In this document: piece after piece, positions 18,334-27,651 of the stretch
Layout: every line of letters starts with the position of its first letter
How positions within the stretch are numbered: the stretch's first letter is position 1
Assembly: GCA_902598305.1 (NCBI GenBank)
Contig: CACKBL010000003.1
Span: 143,296 to 207,295 of the forward strand
From: an uncultured Bacteroidota bacterium
Lineage (GTDB): Bacteria; Bacteroidota; Bacteroidia; Flavobacteriales; Flavobacteriaceae
DNA: 64,000 bases
Direction: 5' to 3'
The notes under the pieces: generated by a model
What the model saw: only the letters and a program-made list of their open reading frames with translations
What the model was told of the DNA's origin: nothing
Databases searched by the model: none
Program-made: the position numbers and the translations under genes

Positions 18334-21102
18334 TTGTTTTTTTTAAAAAAATATAAAAAACTATTACTAGTTGCATCAATTATTTTTTTTATTTCATTGA
18401 TTTTTAATTCACTCAGACCTAAAAAAATAATAAGTTACACTGCCGATGTCAAGCCAATACTAAATAGTAAGTGCATCTCATGTCATGGAGGAGTAAAAAA
18501 AAATGCAGGGTTAAGCTTTCTTTTCCGGGATGAAGCTATAGCAGTTACACAATCTGGAAAGCCGTCTATCATTCCTGGGAGTGCCAAAAAAAGTGAACTT
18601 ATTAAAAGACTTCACGAGACCGATTTAGAGGAAAGAATGCCCTACAGAAAGCCCAAGTTATCAGACAAAGAGATTGAGATTTTAACCAAATGGATAGATC
18701 AAGGCGCAAAATGGGGTACTCATTGGGCATATATTGCTCCTGAAAAGCAGAATATACCTAAGCCGGGGAAAAGTTTTGAGGAATTAAATTTCCTATATAA
18801 TCCAATAGATCACTTTGTGGCTGCGAGAATGGAAGATGTGTCACTGTTTCCAAATAAACCTGCCCCTAAAAATCTTGTTGCCAGAAGAGCGGCTTTTGAC
18901 GTAACAGGACTACCTCCAGAAAAAAATATTTATAATAATTTTTTGGAAAATAAAATAAGTTATGAGCAGTTCATAGACAAGCTATTTGACAATCTTGGAT
19001 ATGGAGAAAACTGGGCAAGTTGGTGGCTTGATTTTGCTCGATATGCCGACACCAATGGTTTTGAAGCAGACAGAACAAGGAGTATCTGGAGGTACAGGGA
19101 TTGGGTTATTAATGCTTTAAATCAAGATAAACCATTTGATGAATTTACCATAGAACAATTGGCAGGCGATTTACTACCAAATCCTTCCGTAGACCAGTTT
19201 ATTGCTACAGCTTTTCATAGAAATACAATGACAAATCAAGAGGGAGGAACTGATGACGAGGAATATAGAGTAGCCGCAATTATTGATAGAGTTAATACCA
19301 CATTTGATGCACTTCAAAGTACAACCATGAGTTGTGTTCAATGTCACAGTCACCCATATGATCCAATTCGTCACAAGGAATATTATGAGGTGATGGCTTT
19401 TTTTAACAACACCGTTGATTCAGACCACAATCATAATGAACCAAGACTTAGAATTTTAGATGGACAATTAATTAATAAAAGTGATAAGATTTTAAAATGG
19501 ATTTCGAAATACGGAAATAAAGAAGAAAAAAAAATATTTGAACGTTTTATCACATTCATCGATCCTGTTTATTATGCTAATCAATTTGAGGTAAAAGATA
19601 AAGAAACTGCATTTTTCTTGAGTTCTTTCCTAGGTTTTAGAAATGGGGGTGAAGTTTTGCTTAAAAATGCTAACTCACTTGAAAATAGAGTTTTATACTT
19701 TAGTAATTTTGTTTATCAAAATGGGGTTACAATCACTTTTAGAAAAAATTCTTCCAATGGAAGGATTATCGGAAAAGTAAAATTGGATAAAGATAAAAAT
19801 CCCGATATATGGACAGAAGGGTACGACGATCAAAAAGTTACAGCCATCAAGATACCGAAAATTGAAGGTTCCTTTGATTTGTATATATCAGCTAAGACAT
19901 CAGAAAAAATAAAAAAATCTGACGTCTTGTTAGATTTGGAGTGGATTTCATTCCTTCCTGAAATCCCAGGTAAAAACAAACCTGGTTATCCAAGGATTAA
20001 AAAACAATTCATTGAACTATTAAGTGGTACTAAATTTTCTGATCTCCATCCCGTTACTCTTGAAAATCCCGAGCATATGAGTAGAAAAACTTTTATGTTT
20101 GATAGAGGAAATTGGATGACCCCAAAGGAAGAGGTAAAGCCAAATGTTCCGTCTAATTTAAACGGGTGGGATAATAAATGGGAAAAAAATAGGCTAGGCT
20201 TTGCAAAATGGATAACAAGTAAAAAAAACCCTCTTACAGCTAGGACAATTGTAAATAGAATTTGGTATCAAATTTTTGGGAGGGGAATTGTAAATACAAT
20301 AGAAGACATGGGTACTCAGTCTGAACCACCTTCGCATCCCGCACTTCTTGATTGGCTCTCGTATGAATTTATGAATTCGATGAATTGGAGTTTAAAAAAA
20401 TTAATTAAAACTATACTTTTATCTTCAACATACAGGCAGAGTTCAATTATTTCAAAAGAAAAAAGTATTAAAGATCCCGACAATGTTTTTTATGCAAGAG
20501 GACCAAGATTAAGACTTACCGCTGAGCAAATAAGAGATCAAGCCCTTTTTGTATCAGGTCTTTTAAGTAAAAAAATGTTTGGTCCGGGTGTTATGCCACC
20601 ACAACCTGATGGAATTTGGGAGAGTCCTTATAATGGTGACCAATGGGTTGAAAGTAAAGGTGAAGATAAATATAGAAGAGGACTTTACACTTTTGTAAAA
20701 CGAACAAGTCCGTATCCTTCTATGACAACTTTTGATGTAAATATGAGAGAAGTATGTTATGTGAAAAGAATTCCGACCAATACACCACTTCAAGCACTAG
20801 TTACTATGAATGACCCTGTGTACCTTGAAGCAGCTCTCGCGTTTGCAAACCTTCATTCAAATAAACCTTATGAAGATGCTATAAAAGATATGTTCGAATT
20901 TGCAACGTATAGGGAATTAAGTGAAGACAAATTAAATTCTTTGATAAATTTATATAATGAGTCAAGTGATTTTTACACTAAAAGCCCAGATGGACTAAAT
21001 GATTTTTATTTAGAGAATAAAAAAGTATCTAAAAAAGTTGCATCTTTAGCGATAGTGGCAAGTGCTATTATGAATCTTGATGAATTTTTAACGCATGGAT
21101 AA
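18334..21102 (+). CDS. Planctomycete-type cytochrome c with DUF1549 and DUF1553 domains
   Basis: 922 residues. An N-terminal membrane anchor (about 4-27) is followed by a PSCyt1 haem domain with CISCH at 47-51, a DUF1549 (PSCyt2) domain about 150-365 (LPPEKNIYNNF, ENWASWWLDFARYADTNGFE, second haem-like motif CVQCH about 335), and a DUF1553 (PSD1) domain about 625-900 (NRIWYQIFGRGIV, STYRQSS, RRGLYTFVKRTSPYPSMTTF). Such proteins are abundant in Planctomycetes and Verrucomicrobia beside polysaccharide genes; their reaction is unknown, and a periplasmic redox step is inferred. The start is TTG: the first in-frame ATG upstream (18298) is cut off by a TAA at 18328. It overlaps the DUF1501 gene by eight bases. 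Confidence 0.88.
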   Translation: MFFLKKYKKLLLVASIIFFISLIFNSLRPKKIISYTADVKPILNSKCISCHGGVKKNAGLSFLFRDEAIAVTQSGKPSIIPGSAKKSELIKRLHETDLEERMPYRKPKLSDKEIEILTKWIDQGAKWGTHWAYIAPEKQNIPKPGKSFEELNFLYNPIDHFVAARMEDVSLFPNKPAPKNLVARRAAFDVTGLPPEKNIYNNFLENKISYEQFIDKLFDNLGYGENWASWWLDFARYADTNGFEADRTRSIWRYRDWVINALNQDKPFDEFTIEQLAGDLLPNPSVDQFIATAFHRNTMTNQEGGTDDEEYRVAAIIDRVNTTFDALQSTTMSCVQCHSHPYDPIRHKEYYEVMAFFNNTVDSDHNHNEPRLRILDGQLINKSDKILKWISKYGNKEEKKIFERFITFIDPVYYANQFEVKDKETAFFLSSFLGFRNGGEVLLKNANSLENRVLYFSNFVYQNGVTITFRKNSSNGRIIGKVKLDKDKNPDIWTEGYDDQKVTAIKIPKIEGSFDLYISAKTSEKIKKSDVLLDLEWISFLPEIPGKNKPGYPRIKKQFIELLSGTKFSDLHPVTLENPEHMSRKTFMFDRGNWMTPKEEVKPNVPSNLNGWDNKWEKNRLGFAKWITSKKNPLTARTIVNRIWYQIFGRGIVNTIEDMGTQSEPPSHPALLDWLSYEFMNSMNWSLKKLIKTILLSSTYRQSSIISKEKSIKDPDNVFYARGPRLRLTAEQIRDQALFVSGLLSKKMFGPGVMPPQPDGIWESPYNGDQWVESKGEDKYRRGLYTFVKRTSPYPSMTTFDVNMREVCYVKRIPTNTPLQALVTMNDPVYLEAALAFANLHSNKPYEDAIKDMFEFATYRELSEDKLNSLINLYNESSDFYTKSPDGLNDFYLENKKVSKKVASLAIVASAIMNLDEFLTHG

Positions 21103-22594
21103 GATAAAAAAACTACTTGAAGAGAAAAACATTGCAAATGCAAAACTCAATTCGAGAAGACATTTTTTAAAAGATTGTACCCTAGGCTTAGGTGGTATGG
21201 CTCTTGGTTCTTTACTCGGGTCATGTTTTTCTGGAAAAGAGAGTTTAGGTGTATCAGGTGTTGAAAGATTACTCAACCCTTTGTCACCCTCTGCGCCTCC
21301 TTTTTTGCCAAAGGTAAAAAGTGTAATTTATCTACATATGGTTGGAGCCCCGTCCCAATTGGAACTTTTTGACTACAAGCCTGAATTAGTTAAATTGAAT
21401 AACAAACCATGTCCGGAATCTCTTTTAAAAGGAAAAAAGTTTGCTTTTATCAGAGGAGTCCCGAAAATGTTAGGTCCCCAGGCTAAATTTTCTAAGGAAG
21501 GTAAGTCTGGCAACTGGGTATCAAATAATTTACCTCACTTTAAAAAAATCATTGATGAAGTTGCATTTTTAAAAGCAGTTCATACAGACCAATTTAATCA
21601 TGGACCTGCGCAGACCTTTATGTTTACTGGAAGTGCAAGATTGGGAAGGCCCAGCCTTGGTTCATGGGTAACATACGGCTTAGGTTCAGAAAACGCCAAT
21701 CTTCCTGGATTTGTAGTTTTGACATCAGGTGGTGCTGCTCCAGATGCAGGAAAAAGTGTATGGGGTAATGGTTTTTTACCATCCGTTTACCAAGGTGTTC
21801 ATTGTAGATCAAAAGGAGACCCTGTTCTTTATTTGTCAGATCCAAAAGGTGTAAATAGAGACTTAAAACAAAAACTTATAAAATCGATAAACGATATAAA
21901 TCTTAAAGAACACGAAAAGTTTAATGATCCTGAGGTACTAACTAGGATTAATCAGTACGAAATGGCATATAAAATGCAGGTTTCAGTCCCTGATGTTATG
22001 GATATTAATAACGAACCAGAATATATAAAGGAAATGTATGGCGTCAAACCTGGGGAAGAATCATTCGCTAACAATTGTCTTTTAGCGAGAAAGATGGTCG
22101 AGAAAGGAGTAAGGTTCGTCCAACTTTATGATTATGGTTGGGATGCACACGGAGATCTAGAAGCGACTAGTTTGACAGCTGGGTTCTTGAAAAAATGTCA
22201 GATGATGGATAGACCTGTCACCGCATTAATTTTAGATTTAAAACAAAGAGGGTTACTCGATGACACACTTGTTATCTGGGGGGGCGAATTTGGGAGAACA
22301 CCTATGCAAGAAAACCGTATTGGAGTTGGAAATCTATTTGTAGGTAGGGATCATCAAGGGGATGCATTTACTATGTGGATGGCTGGTGGAGGCATTAAAA
22401 AAGGAGCTGTTCATGGTAAGACGGACGAGTTAGGCTACACCGGAGTTGAAGGTAGAGTTTCAGTACACGACATTCACGCAACAATACTTCATTTACTTGG
22501 TTTTGACCATGAAGAATTTACCTATCAATTTCAAGGAAGACCCTTTAGATTGACTGATGTTGAAGGAAGAGTTATTAATGAAATTTTATCTTAA
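21095..22594 (+). CDS. DUF1501 family protein, Tat-exported probable lipoprotein
   Basis: 499 residues. Residues 20-45 hold a twin-arginine signal (SRRHFLKDCTLGLGGMALGS) ending in a possible lipobox LLGSC, so the folded protein is exported and perhaps lipidated. The body has alkaline-phosphatase/sulfatase-superfamily features typical of DUF1501: SVIYLHMVGAPSQLELFDYK, FNHGPAQTFMFTGSARLGRP, WDAHGDLEATS and WGGEFGRTPMQ, then GRDHQGDAFTMWMAGGGI. The family is nearly always paired with DUF1549/DUF1553 cytochromes, as here (8-base overlap), and the substrate has not been defined. Possibly a metal-dependent hydrolase acting with its cytochrome partner. Confidence 0.9.
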   Translation: MDKIKKLLEEKNIANAKLNSRRHFLKDCTLGLGGMALGSLLGSCFSGKESLGVSGVERLLNPLSPSAPPFLPKVKSVIYLHMVGAPSQLELFDYKPELVKLNNKPCPESLLKGKKFAFIRGVPKMLGPQAKFSKEGKSGNWVSNNLPHFKKIIDEVAFLKAVHTDQFNHGPAQTFMFTGSARLGRPSLGSWVTYGLGSENANLPGFVVLTSGGAAPDAGKSVWGNGFLPSVYQGVHCRSKGDPVLYLSDPKGVNRDLKQKLIKSINDINLKEHEKFNDPEVLTRINQYEMAYKMQVSVPDVMDINNEPEYIKEMYGVKPGEESFANNCLLARKMVEKGVRFVQLYDYGWDAHGDLEATSLTAGFLKKCQMMDRPVTALILDLKQRGLLDDTLVIWGGEFGRTPMQENRIGVGNLFVGRDHQGDAFTMWMAGGGIKKGAVHGKTDELGYTGVEGRVSVHDIHATILHLLGFDHEEFTYQFQGRPFRLTDVEGRVINEILS

Positions 22595-22599
22595 TAAAG

Positions 22600-24003
22600 A
22601 TGGGTTTTATCTACGATCTAATAGGTAGATTCCATCCACTATTTGTCCATTTACCTATTGGTTTTATAATAATTGGATTGATGCTGGTTATATTTTTTAG
22701 AAATAAAAAAGAACATTTACCCGTCTTAAGCTTTATTTTTTTGTGGGCTTTTATCACATCAATTTTTTCAATTATTACGGGTTATTTACAATATGACAGA
22801 GAAGGTTATGCCTGGGAAAGCGTTCAATGGCATCTTATAATGGGAATTTTCACAATGGTTTTTTGCTTTCTGTTTTACTTAAAACTTAAATACGAAACTT
22901 TTAAGAGTTTACCTAAAAATTTCCTATTCGCTGGTCTATCAATTTCTCTCGTAGTAACAGGGCATTTGGGTGGAAATATAACCCATGGTAGTGATCATTT
23001 AATTGAACCTTTACCGCCAGAGATTAAAGGTTTATTTGGGTTAGAGTATCAAAATAATGTCATTGAACTTGATCCTAAAAATTATAAGAATGCTGTATTT
23101 TATACCGATATTATTCAACCAATTATTACCCAGAGGTGCGTTTCATGCCATAATGACAAAAAAACAAAAGGTGGACTTAAGATGAATAGCTACAATGCCA
23201 TTATGAAAGGGGGGAAAAATGGTTCAGTTTTAATGATTAACAATTCAATGGAAAGTAAGATACATAAACGAATGAATCTCCCGATCGAAGATCGTTATCA
23301 TATGCCACCAAAATCTAGAACTCAACCCAGTAAGGAAGAAATTGAATTGATTAAAATTTGGATTGATAATTCCGCATCCAAAAATGCTTTGGTTGGTGAT
23401 TTACCTATACCTAAGAAAATGTTAGCTTCTTTTTTTCCAGACAAACCTAATGGTATTTATCCAGAAAAAGACGAAGAAGTGGTAAATAATATCCAGTTGT
23501 CTAATTTAAGAGATAAAGGGTTTTTAGTTGTAAATATTTTTGAATCATCACCTTTTTTAAAGGTCTCGTGCATTAATATTAGTGATTTTAGGGATAAATC
23601 AGTTCAACAGCTCATAGATATTAAAGACAATATTGTCGAATTAGATCTTAGTAATACTGAGGTTACAGATGATGTTTTTGAATATATTAAAGATTTTAAA
23701 AACTTAACTATTTTAAAATTAGACAACACTAACATTAGCGGTGAAAAAGCGAATATTTTATCAAATTTGACCCATTTAAAAAAAATAAGTCTAGTAAATA
23801 CCCTATTTGATTTAAAGTATATTTCTAACTTTTATAAATATCCAAATTTGATTAACGTTAATTTATTTAAAGCAGGCGAACAAAATATTCAGAAAATTTT
23901 AATACCAGATAGTTTAAAACAGATTTTTAACTTGGGTGATTTGAAACTAGAAAAAATAAGCTCCGATGATATTGTCTACCCTTTCAAAGTGTATGGAGAG
24001 TAA
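22600..24003 (+). CDS. DUF2231 membrane domain, cytochrome c domain and leucine-rich repeats
   Basis: 467 residues. The first 130 form four membrane helices of DUF2231 type (LIGRFHPLFVHLPIGFIIIG, with FHPLFVHLP as the signature). Next is a haem c domain with CVSCHND at about 182 and the usual distal Met region (RYHMPPKSR). From about 290 there are leucine-rich repeats (IVELDLSNTEVTDDVFEYI, LTILKLDNTNISGEKANIL), like those in planctomycete cytochrome proteins. It starts five bases after the DUF1501 gene, completing a three-gene operon. It probably passes electrons from the periplasmic partners into or out of the membrane. It ends two bases from the stop of the convergent NagB-LmbE gene. Confidence 0.88.
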   Translation: MGFIYDLIGRFHPLFVHLPIGFIIIGLMLVIFFRNKKEHLPVLSFIFLWAFITSIFSIITGYLQYDREGYAWESVQWHLIMGIFTMVFCFLFYLKLKYETFKSLPKNFLFAGLSISLVVTGHLGGNITHGSDHLIEPLPPEIKGLFGLEYQNNVIELDPKNYKNAVFYTDIIQPIITQRCVSCHNDKKTKGGLKMNSYNAIMKGGKNGSVLMINNSMESKIHKRMNLPIEDRYHMPPKSRTQPSKEEIELIKIWIDNSASKNALVGDLPIPKKMLASFFPDKPNGIYPEKDEEVVNNIQLSNLRDKGFLVVNIFESSPFLKVSCINISDFRDKSVQQLIDIKDNIVELDLSNTEVTDDVFEYIKDFKNLTILKLDNTNISGEKANILSNLTHLKKISLVNTLFDLKYISNFYKYPNLINVNLFKAGEQNIQKILIPDSLKQIFNLGDLKLEKISSDDIVYPFKVYGE

Positions 24004-24005
24004 AT

Positions 24006-25913
24006 TTAGAAGGTATGTCTTTTAAATGCTTCTATTGCCTGGTATTCAGTTAATCCTAATTTATTGAATGTTATTGCAGTATTTCGATTTCGCTCCTCTG
24101 CTCTTAGCCAAAAGTCACGCTTGTCCTGTCCTTGGTACATTACTTTATCTTTCTGAGATTGATGAGATAATATGGAATTTCTTTTTTGAATCACTTGTTC
24201 TGGACTCATTGGGACTGCCATATCAATTTCGTTAATATCCCACTCTTGCCAAGCACCTCTGTAAAGCCATAGCCAGCAATCTTTCATGAAAGATTTATTT
24301 TTTAATTCAGAAATTGCTTCGAATAGAATATCCAAACAAATTTTATGAGTCCCGTGGGGATCTGCTAAATCTCCAGCGGCAAAAATTTGATGAGGTTTTA
24401 ATTCCTCAATTAGTCCTTTAACAATATTTATATCTTTTTGAGATGGATCTTTCTTCTCAACTTTACGGGTTTGATAAAAAGGCAAATTAAGAAAATGTAA
24501 ACGATTTTCTTCTAAATTTAAAACTCTAGCTGACGCAAAACATTCACTTTTTCGAATATCTCCCTTTAATTTGTTTAACTCATTACTATCAATAGTACCC
24601 TCTTTTTTGTTGGTTAACTCTAATTTAAGACTATTCATTTTTTTTGAATCTCCACTAGTTGCAATAGATACATCAACATACCTTCTAGCGTCTTCATCAG
24701 AAACCGCAATATTCCCAGAGGTTTGGTAAGCAACATAGACCTCATGATTCTGATTAATCAACCTAGCCAAAGTACCTCCCATTGAAATTACATCATCATC
24801 TGGATGTGGACTAAAAACAAGAACCCTTTTCTTTGTAGGCAATGCTCTTTCGGGTCTATTTTCATCAGAATGATTTGGTTTTCCTCCTGGCCATCCGGTA
24901 ATTGATCTTTGAAGTTGATTAAACATCCAAATATTCAATTCATAACCTGAACCCTCAGTTTCCAAAAGATCTGACAATCCGTTTTCATTGTAATCTCTTT
25001 GAGTCAACTTTAATATGGGTTTTTGTAATTTATTGCATAGCCAAGCGATAGCTTTTTTTCTTAAATTATCGTTCCATTTGCAATCCTTAACTAGCCATGG
25101 AGTTTTATATCTAGTAAGTTCTGAACTTGCTTCTTCGTCAAGTATAATAGAGGTGTTACTATGGGCCTGAAGAAAAGAAGCAGGAACCATACTTGAAATA
25201 GGACCTTCTATAGATTTTGCAACTTTCTCCGATTTTTTATGACCCCATGCGAGTAAAACAATTCTTTTTGCTTTCATTATAGTATCCACCCCCATGGTAA
25301 TGGCTTTGTCAGGGACATTGTCTATTCCGTTAAAGTCTCCTGCTGCATCCTCTTTCGTAATAAAGTCTAACGAAACTAATCTAGTCACAGAGTTTTTATT
25401 AGATCCTGGTTCGTTAAATCCAATGTGACCTGTTCTTCCAATCCCAAGTAGCTGGAAATCTAAACCGCCAAGATCATTTATTTTTTTCTCATACTCATTG
25501 CAATAACTGTAAATATTTTTTGAAGAAATATTTCCTTTAGGAATGTTGATGTTTTCCTTAGGAATATCGATATGATCAAAGAGATGGTAATTCATAAAGT
25601 GGTTATAGCTAAGCAGGTCATTTTTTTCAATGGGAAAGTATTCATCTAAATTAAAAGTGACAACATTTTTAAAACTTAATCCTTCTTTTTTATGAAGAGA
25701 AACCAGTTCTTTATATACTCCTATCGGAGATGAACCTGTGGCAAGACCTAAAATATAGGGCTTTTTTATACTTGAACGAATCCCGGTGGCAATCTCTTCA
25801 GCGACTAACTTTGACGCTTCAGCTGCGGAAGGAAAAGTAACATTATGGATTCTTTCAAATCTAGTATCTTGAAATTTGCCTGGAGCATCATAAAAAATAT
25901 TTTTGCTTCCCAT
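24006..25913 (-). CDS. nagB: Glucosamine-6-phosphate deaminase (NagB) fused to PIG-L/LmbE deacetylase domain
   Basis: 635 residues, cytoplasmic. Residues about 20-290 are a NagB domain: PYILGLATGSSPIGVYKEL, FNLDEYFPI, GIGRTGHIGFNEPGS and a late GHKK loop. After a linker, residues about 360-520 form a PIG-L/LmbE domain with the metal motif FSPHPDDDVISMGG and the later His of DPHGTHKICLDIL. NagB turns glucosamine-6-phosphate into fructose-6-phosphate and ammonia; LmbE-type domains remove N-acetyl groups from GlcNAc derivatives. This two-domain form recurs in Bacteroidota. The exact substrate of the deacetylase half is not shown. It is the last gene of a five-gene minus-strand operon, 40 bases after ggt. 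Confidence 0.9.
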   Translation of the reverse strand: MGSKNIFYDAPGKFQDTRFERIHNVTFPSAAEASKLVAEEIATGIRSSIKKPYILGLATGSSPIGVYKELVSLHKKEGLSFKNVVTFNLDEYFPIEKNDLLSYNHFMNYHLFDHIDIPKENINIPKGNISSKNIYSYCNEYEKKINDLGGLDFQLLGIGRTGHIGFNEPGSNKNSVTRLVSLDFITKEDAAGDFNGIDNVPDKAITMGVDTIMKAKRIVLLAWGHKKSEKVAKSIEGPISSMVPASFLQAHSNTSIILDEEASSELTRYKTPWLVKDCKWNDNLRKKAIAWLCNKLQKPILKLTQRDYNENGLSDLLETEGSGYELNIWMFNQLQRSITGWPGGKPNHSDENRPERALPTKKRVLVFSPHPDDDVISMGGTLARLINQNHEVYVAYQTSGNIAVSDEDARRYVDVSIATSGDSKKMNSLKLELTNKKEGTIDSNELNKLKGDIRKSECFASARVLNLEENRLHFLNLPFYQTRKVEKKDPSQKDINIVKGLIEELKPHQIFAAGDLADPHGTHKICLDILFEAISELKNKSFMKDCWLWLYRGAWQEWDINEIDMAVPMSPEQVIQKRNSILSHQSQKDKVMYQGQDKRDFWLRAEERNRNTAITFNKLGLTEYQAIEAFKRHTF

Positions 25914-25953
25914 AGATTAAAGACTGAGATACAAAGATAGTAAATATAAATAT

Positions 25954-27651
25954 CTAGTAGCCTGCTGCGTTTCCATCCTTTCTTGATTCAGACGCTCCAT
26001 AGAAAACTTTATTTTTTTTATCTACTTGAATTGCTTGATATCCTCCGAATGAGCCAAGATCAAAACCGACTTCGTGACCAAATTTCATTAACTTTCTTAT
26101 CGATTCATAATTAAAACCACTTTCTAAAAAAACTTTACCCCCATCTAACATTTTTCCACCTGTAGGCTGCTCATCTGAAGAATGACGAATTCTTGGAGCG
26201 TCACCAGCCTCTTGGAGATTCATTTTAAAATCTATTAAATTCATTACAATTTGTGCGTGACCTTGTGGCTGCATAGCACCCCCCATTAAACCAAAGCTTA
26301 CCCATGGACTACCATCTTTTGTTATAAAGGCAGGTATAATAGTATGAAAAGGTCTCTTTCTAGGCTCGTAAACATTAAAATGTCCTTCTTCCAAAGAAAA
26401 AAGCTCACCTCGGTCTTGGAGCATAAAACCAAGTCCGGGAGGAACCATACCTGAACCCATACCTCTATAATTACTCTGAATTAAAGAAACCATGTTACCT
26501 TCTTGATCCGAGGTGGTAAGATAAATTGTATCTCCATTTTCTAACTTTCCTGGGGTTACACTTTTTGAGGATTTTAGAGTGTCTATTTCTTTCCTTCTTT
26601 TTTCCGCATATTTCTTAGATATCAAGTATTTAGTTGGAATTTTGTTAAAGTCAGGATCTGCGTAATATTTAGCCCTATCAGCATAAGCTATTTTTTTAGC
26701 TTCTACAAAATGATGTATATGTTCTGCAGAACCAAAACCCATTTTTTGAATATCAAATCCCTCCAAAATATTTAAAATTTGAAGTGCAGCTATCCCTTGG
26801 CCATTAGGAGGTAATTCCCAAACATCATAACCTCTATAGTTGGTTGAGACTGGACTAACCCATTCTGATTTGTGATTTTGTAAATCTTCTTGGTCAAGAA
26901 AACCTCCTTGATCCTTTAAAAATTTAGAAATTGTTTTAGCCACAATACCTTTGTAAAACCCATTTCTGCCCTCTTTACCAATTATTTTTAAAGTATTCGC
27001 AAGGTCTGAATTTTTAAAAATTTGTCCTTTAACAGGAGTTTTTCCATTAATCATATAAGTGTCTTCAAAATTTGGATAATTTTTAAATCTTTTTGAGGCG
27101 GATAACATATAATATGCAACAAGTTCAGTAACAGGGAATCCATTTTCTGCGTATTCAATAGTAGGCATCAAAATTTCAATCATTGGTTTGGTTCCAAACT
27201 TTTTATGTAGTGAAAACCAACCATCGACACAGCCAGGAACTGATACAGGGAGTGGTCCATAGGATGGTATTGATGCCAACTTTCTACTTTTAAAATAATC
27301 AAGCGTAAGATTTTTCGGTGATCTCCCGCTTGCATTTAATCCATAAAGTTTTTTTTCTTTTTCAATCCAAACAATTGCGAATAAATCTCCACCTATACCG
27401 TTACCGGTTGGCTCCATCAATCCCAAAGCTGCATTGGCAGCAATAGCGGCGTCTATCGCGTTACCTCCAGTTTTTAAAATATCCAAGCCAATTTGCGTTG
27501 CTAGAGGGTGGCTTGTGGCAACCATACCATTTTGGCTAATCACCTCTGATCTGGTAGAAAAAATTTTCCCGGTTATTCTATCTTGACCGTAATTATAATT
27601 GAAAGATAACTTAACAACAATAATTAAAAAGTATAAAATATAACCTCTCAT
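25954..27651 (-). CDS. ggt: Gamma-glutamyltransferase
   Basis: 565 residues with an N-terminal hydrophobic signal (ILYFLIIVVKLSF). The large-subunit start MVATSHPLATQIGLDILKTG and GGNAIDAAIAAN are typical. The self-cleavage and nucleophile Thr is at about 375 in ENGDTIYLTTSDQEGN, in register with Thr391 of the E. coli enzyme relative to the GN pair. The catalytic pocket continues as FHTIIPAF and GLMGGAMQPQGHAQI. The enzyme hydrolyses or transfers the gamma-glutamyl group of glutathione and related peptides in the periplasm. Its link with sugar genes is positional only: its ATG abuts the galE stop with no gap. Relatives such as cephalosporin acylases share this fold, so the substrate is open. 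Confidence 0.92.
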   Translation of the reverse strand: MRGYILYFLIIVVKLSFNYNYGQDRITGKIFSTRSEVISQNGMVATSHPLATQIGLDILKTGGNAIDAAIAANAALGLMEPTGNGIGGDLFAIVWIEKEKKLYGLNASGRSPKNLTLDYFKSRKLASIPSYGPLPVSVPGCVDGWFSLHKKFGTKPMIEILMPTIEYAENGFPVTELVAYYMLSASKRFKNYPNFEDTYMINGKTPVKGQIFKNSDLANTLKIIGKEGRNGFYKGIVAKTISKFLKDQGGFLDQEDLQNHKSEWVSPVSTNYRGYDVWELPPNGQGIAALQILNILEGFDIQKMGFGSAEHIHHFVEAKKIAYADRAKYYADPDFNKIPTKYLISKKYAEKRRKEIDTLKSSKSVTPGKLENGDTIYLTTSDQEGNMVSLIQSNYRGMGSGMVPPGLGFMLQDRGELFSLEEGHFNVYEPRKRPFHTIIPAFITKDGSPWVSFGLMGGAMQPQGHAQIVMNLIDFKMNLQEAGDAPRIRHSSDEQPTGGKMLDGGKVFLESGFNYESIRKLMKFGHEVGFDLGSFGGYQAIQVDKKNKVFYGASESRKDGNAAGY

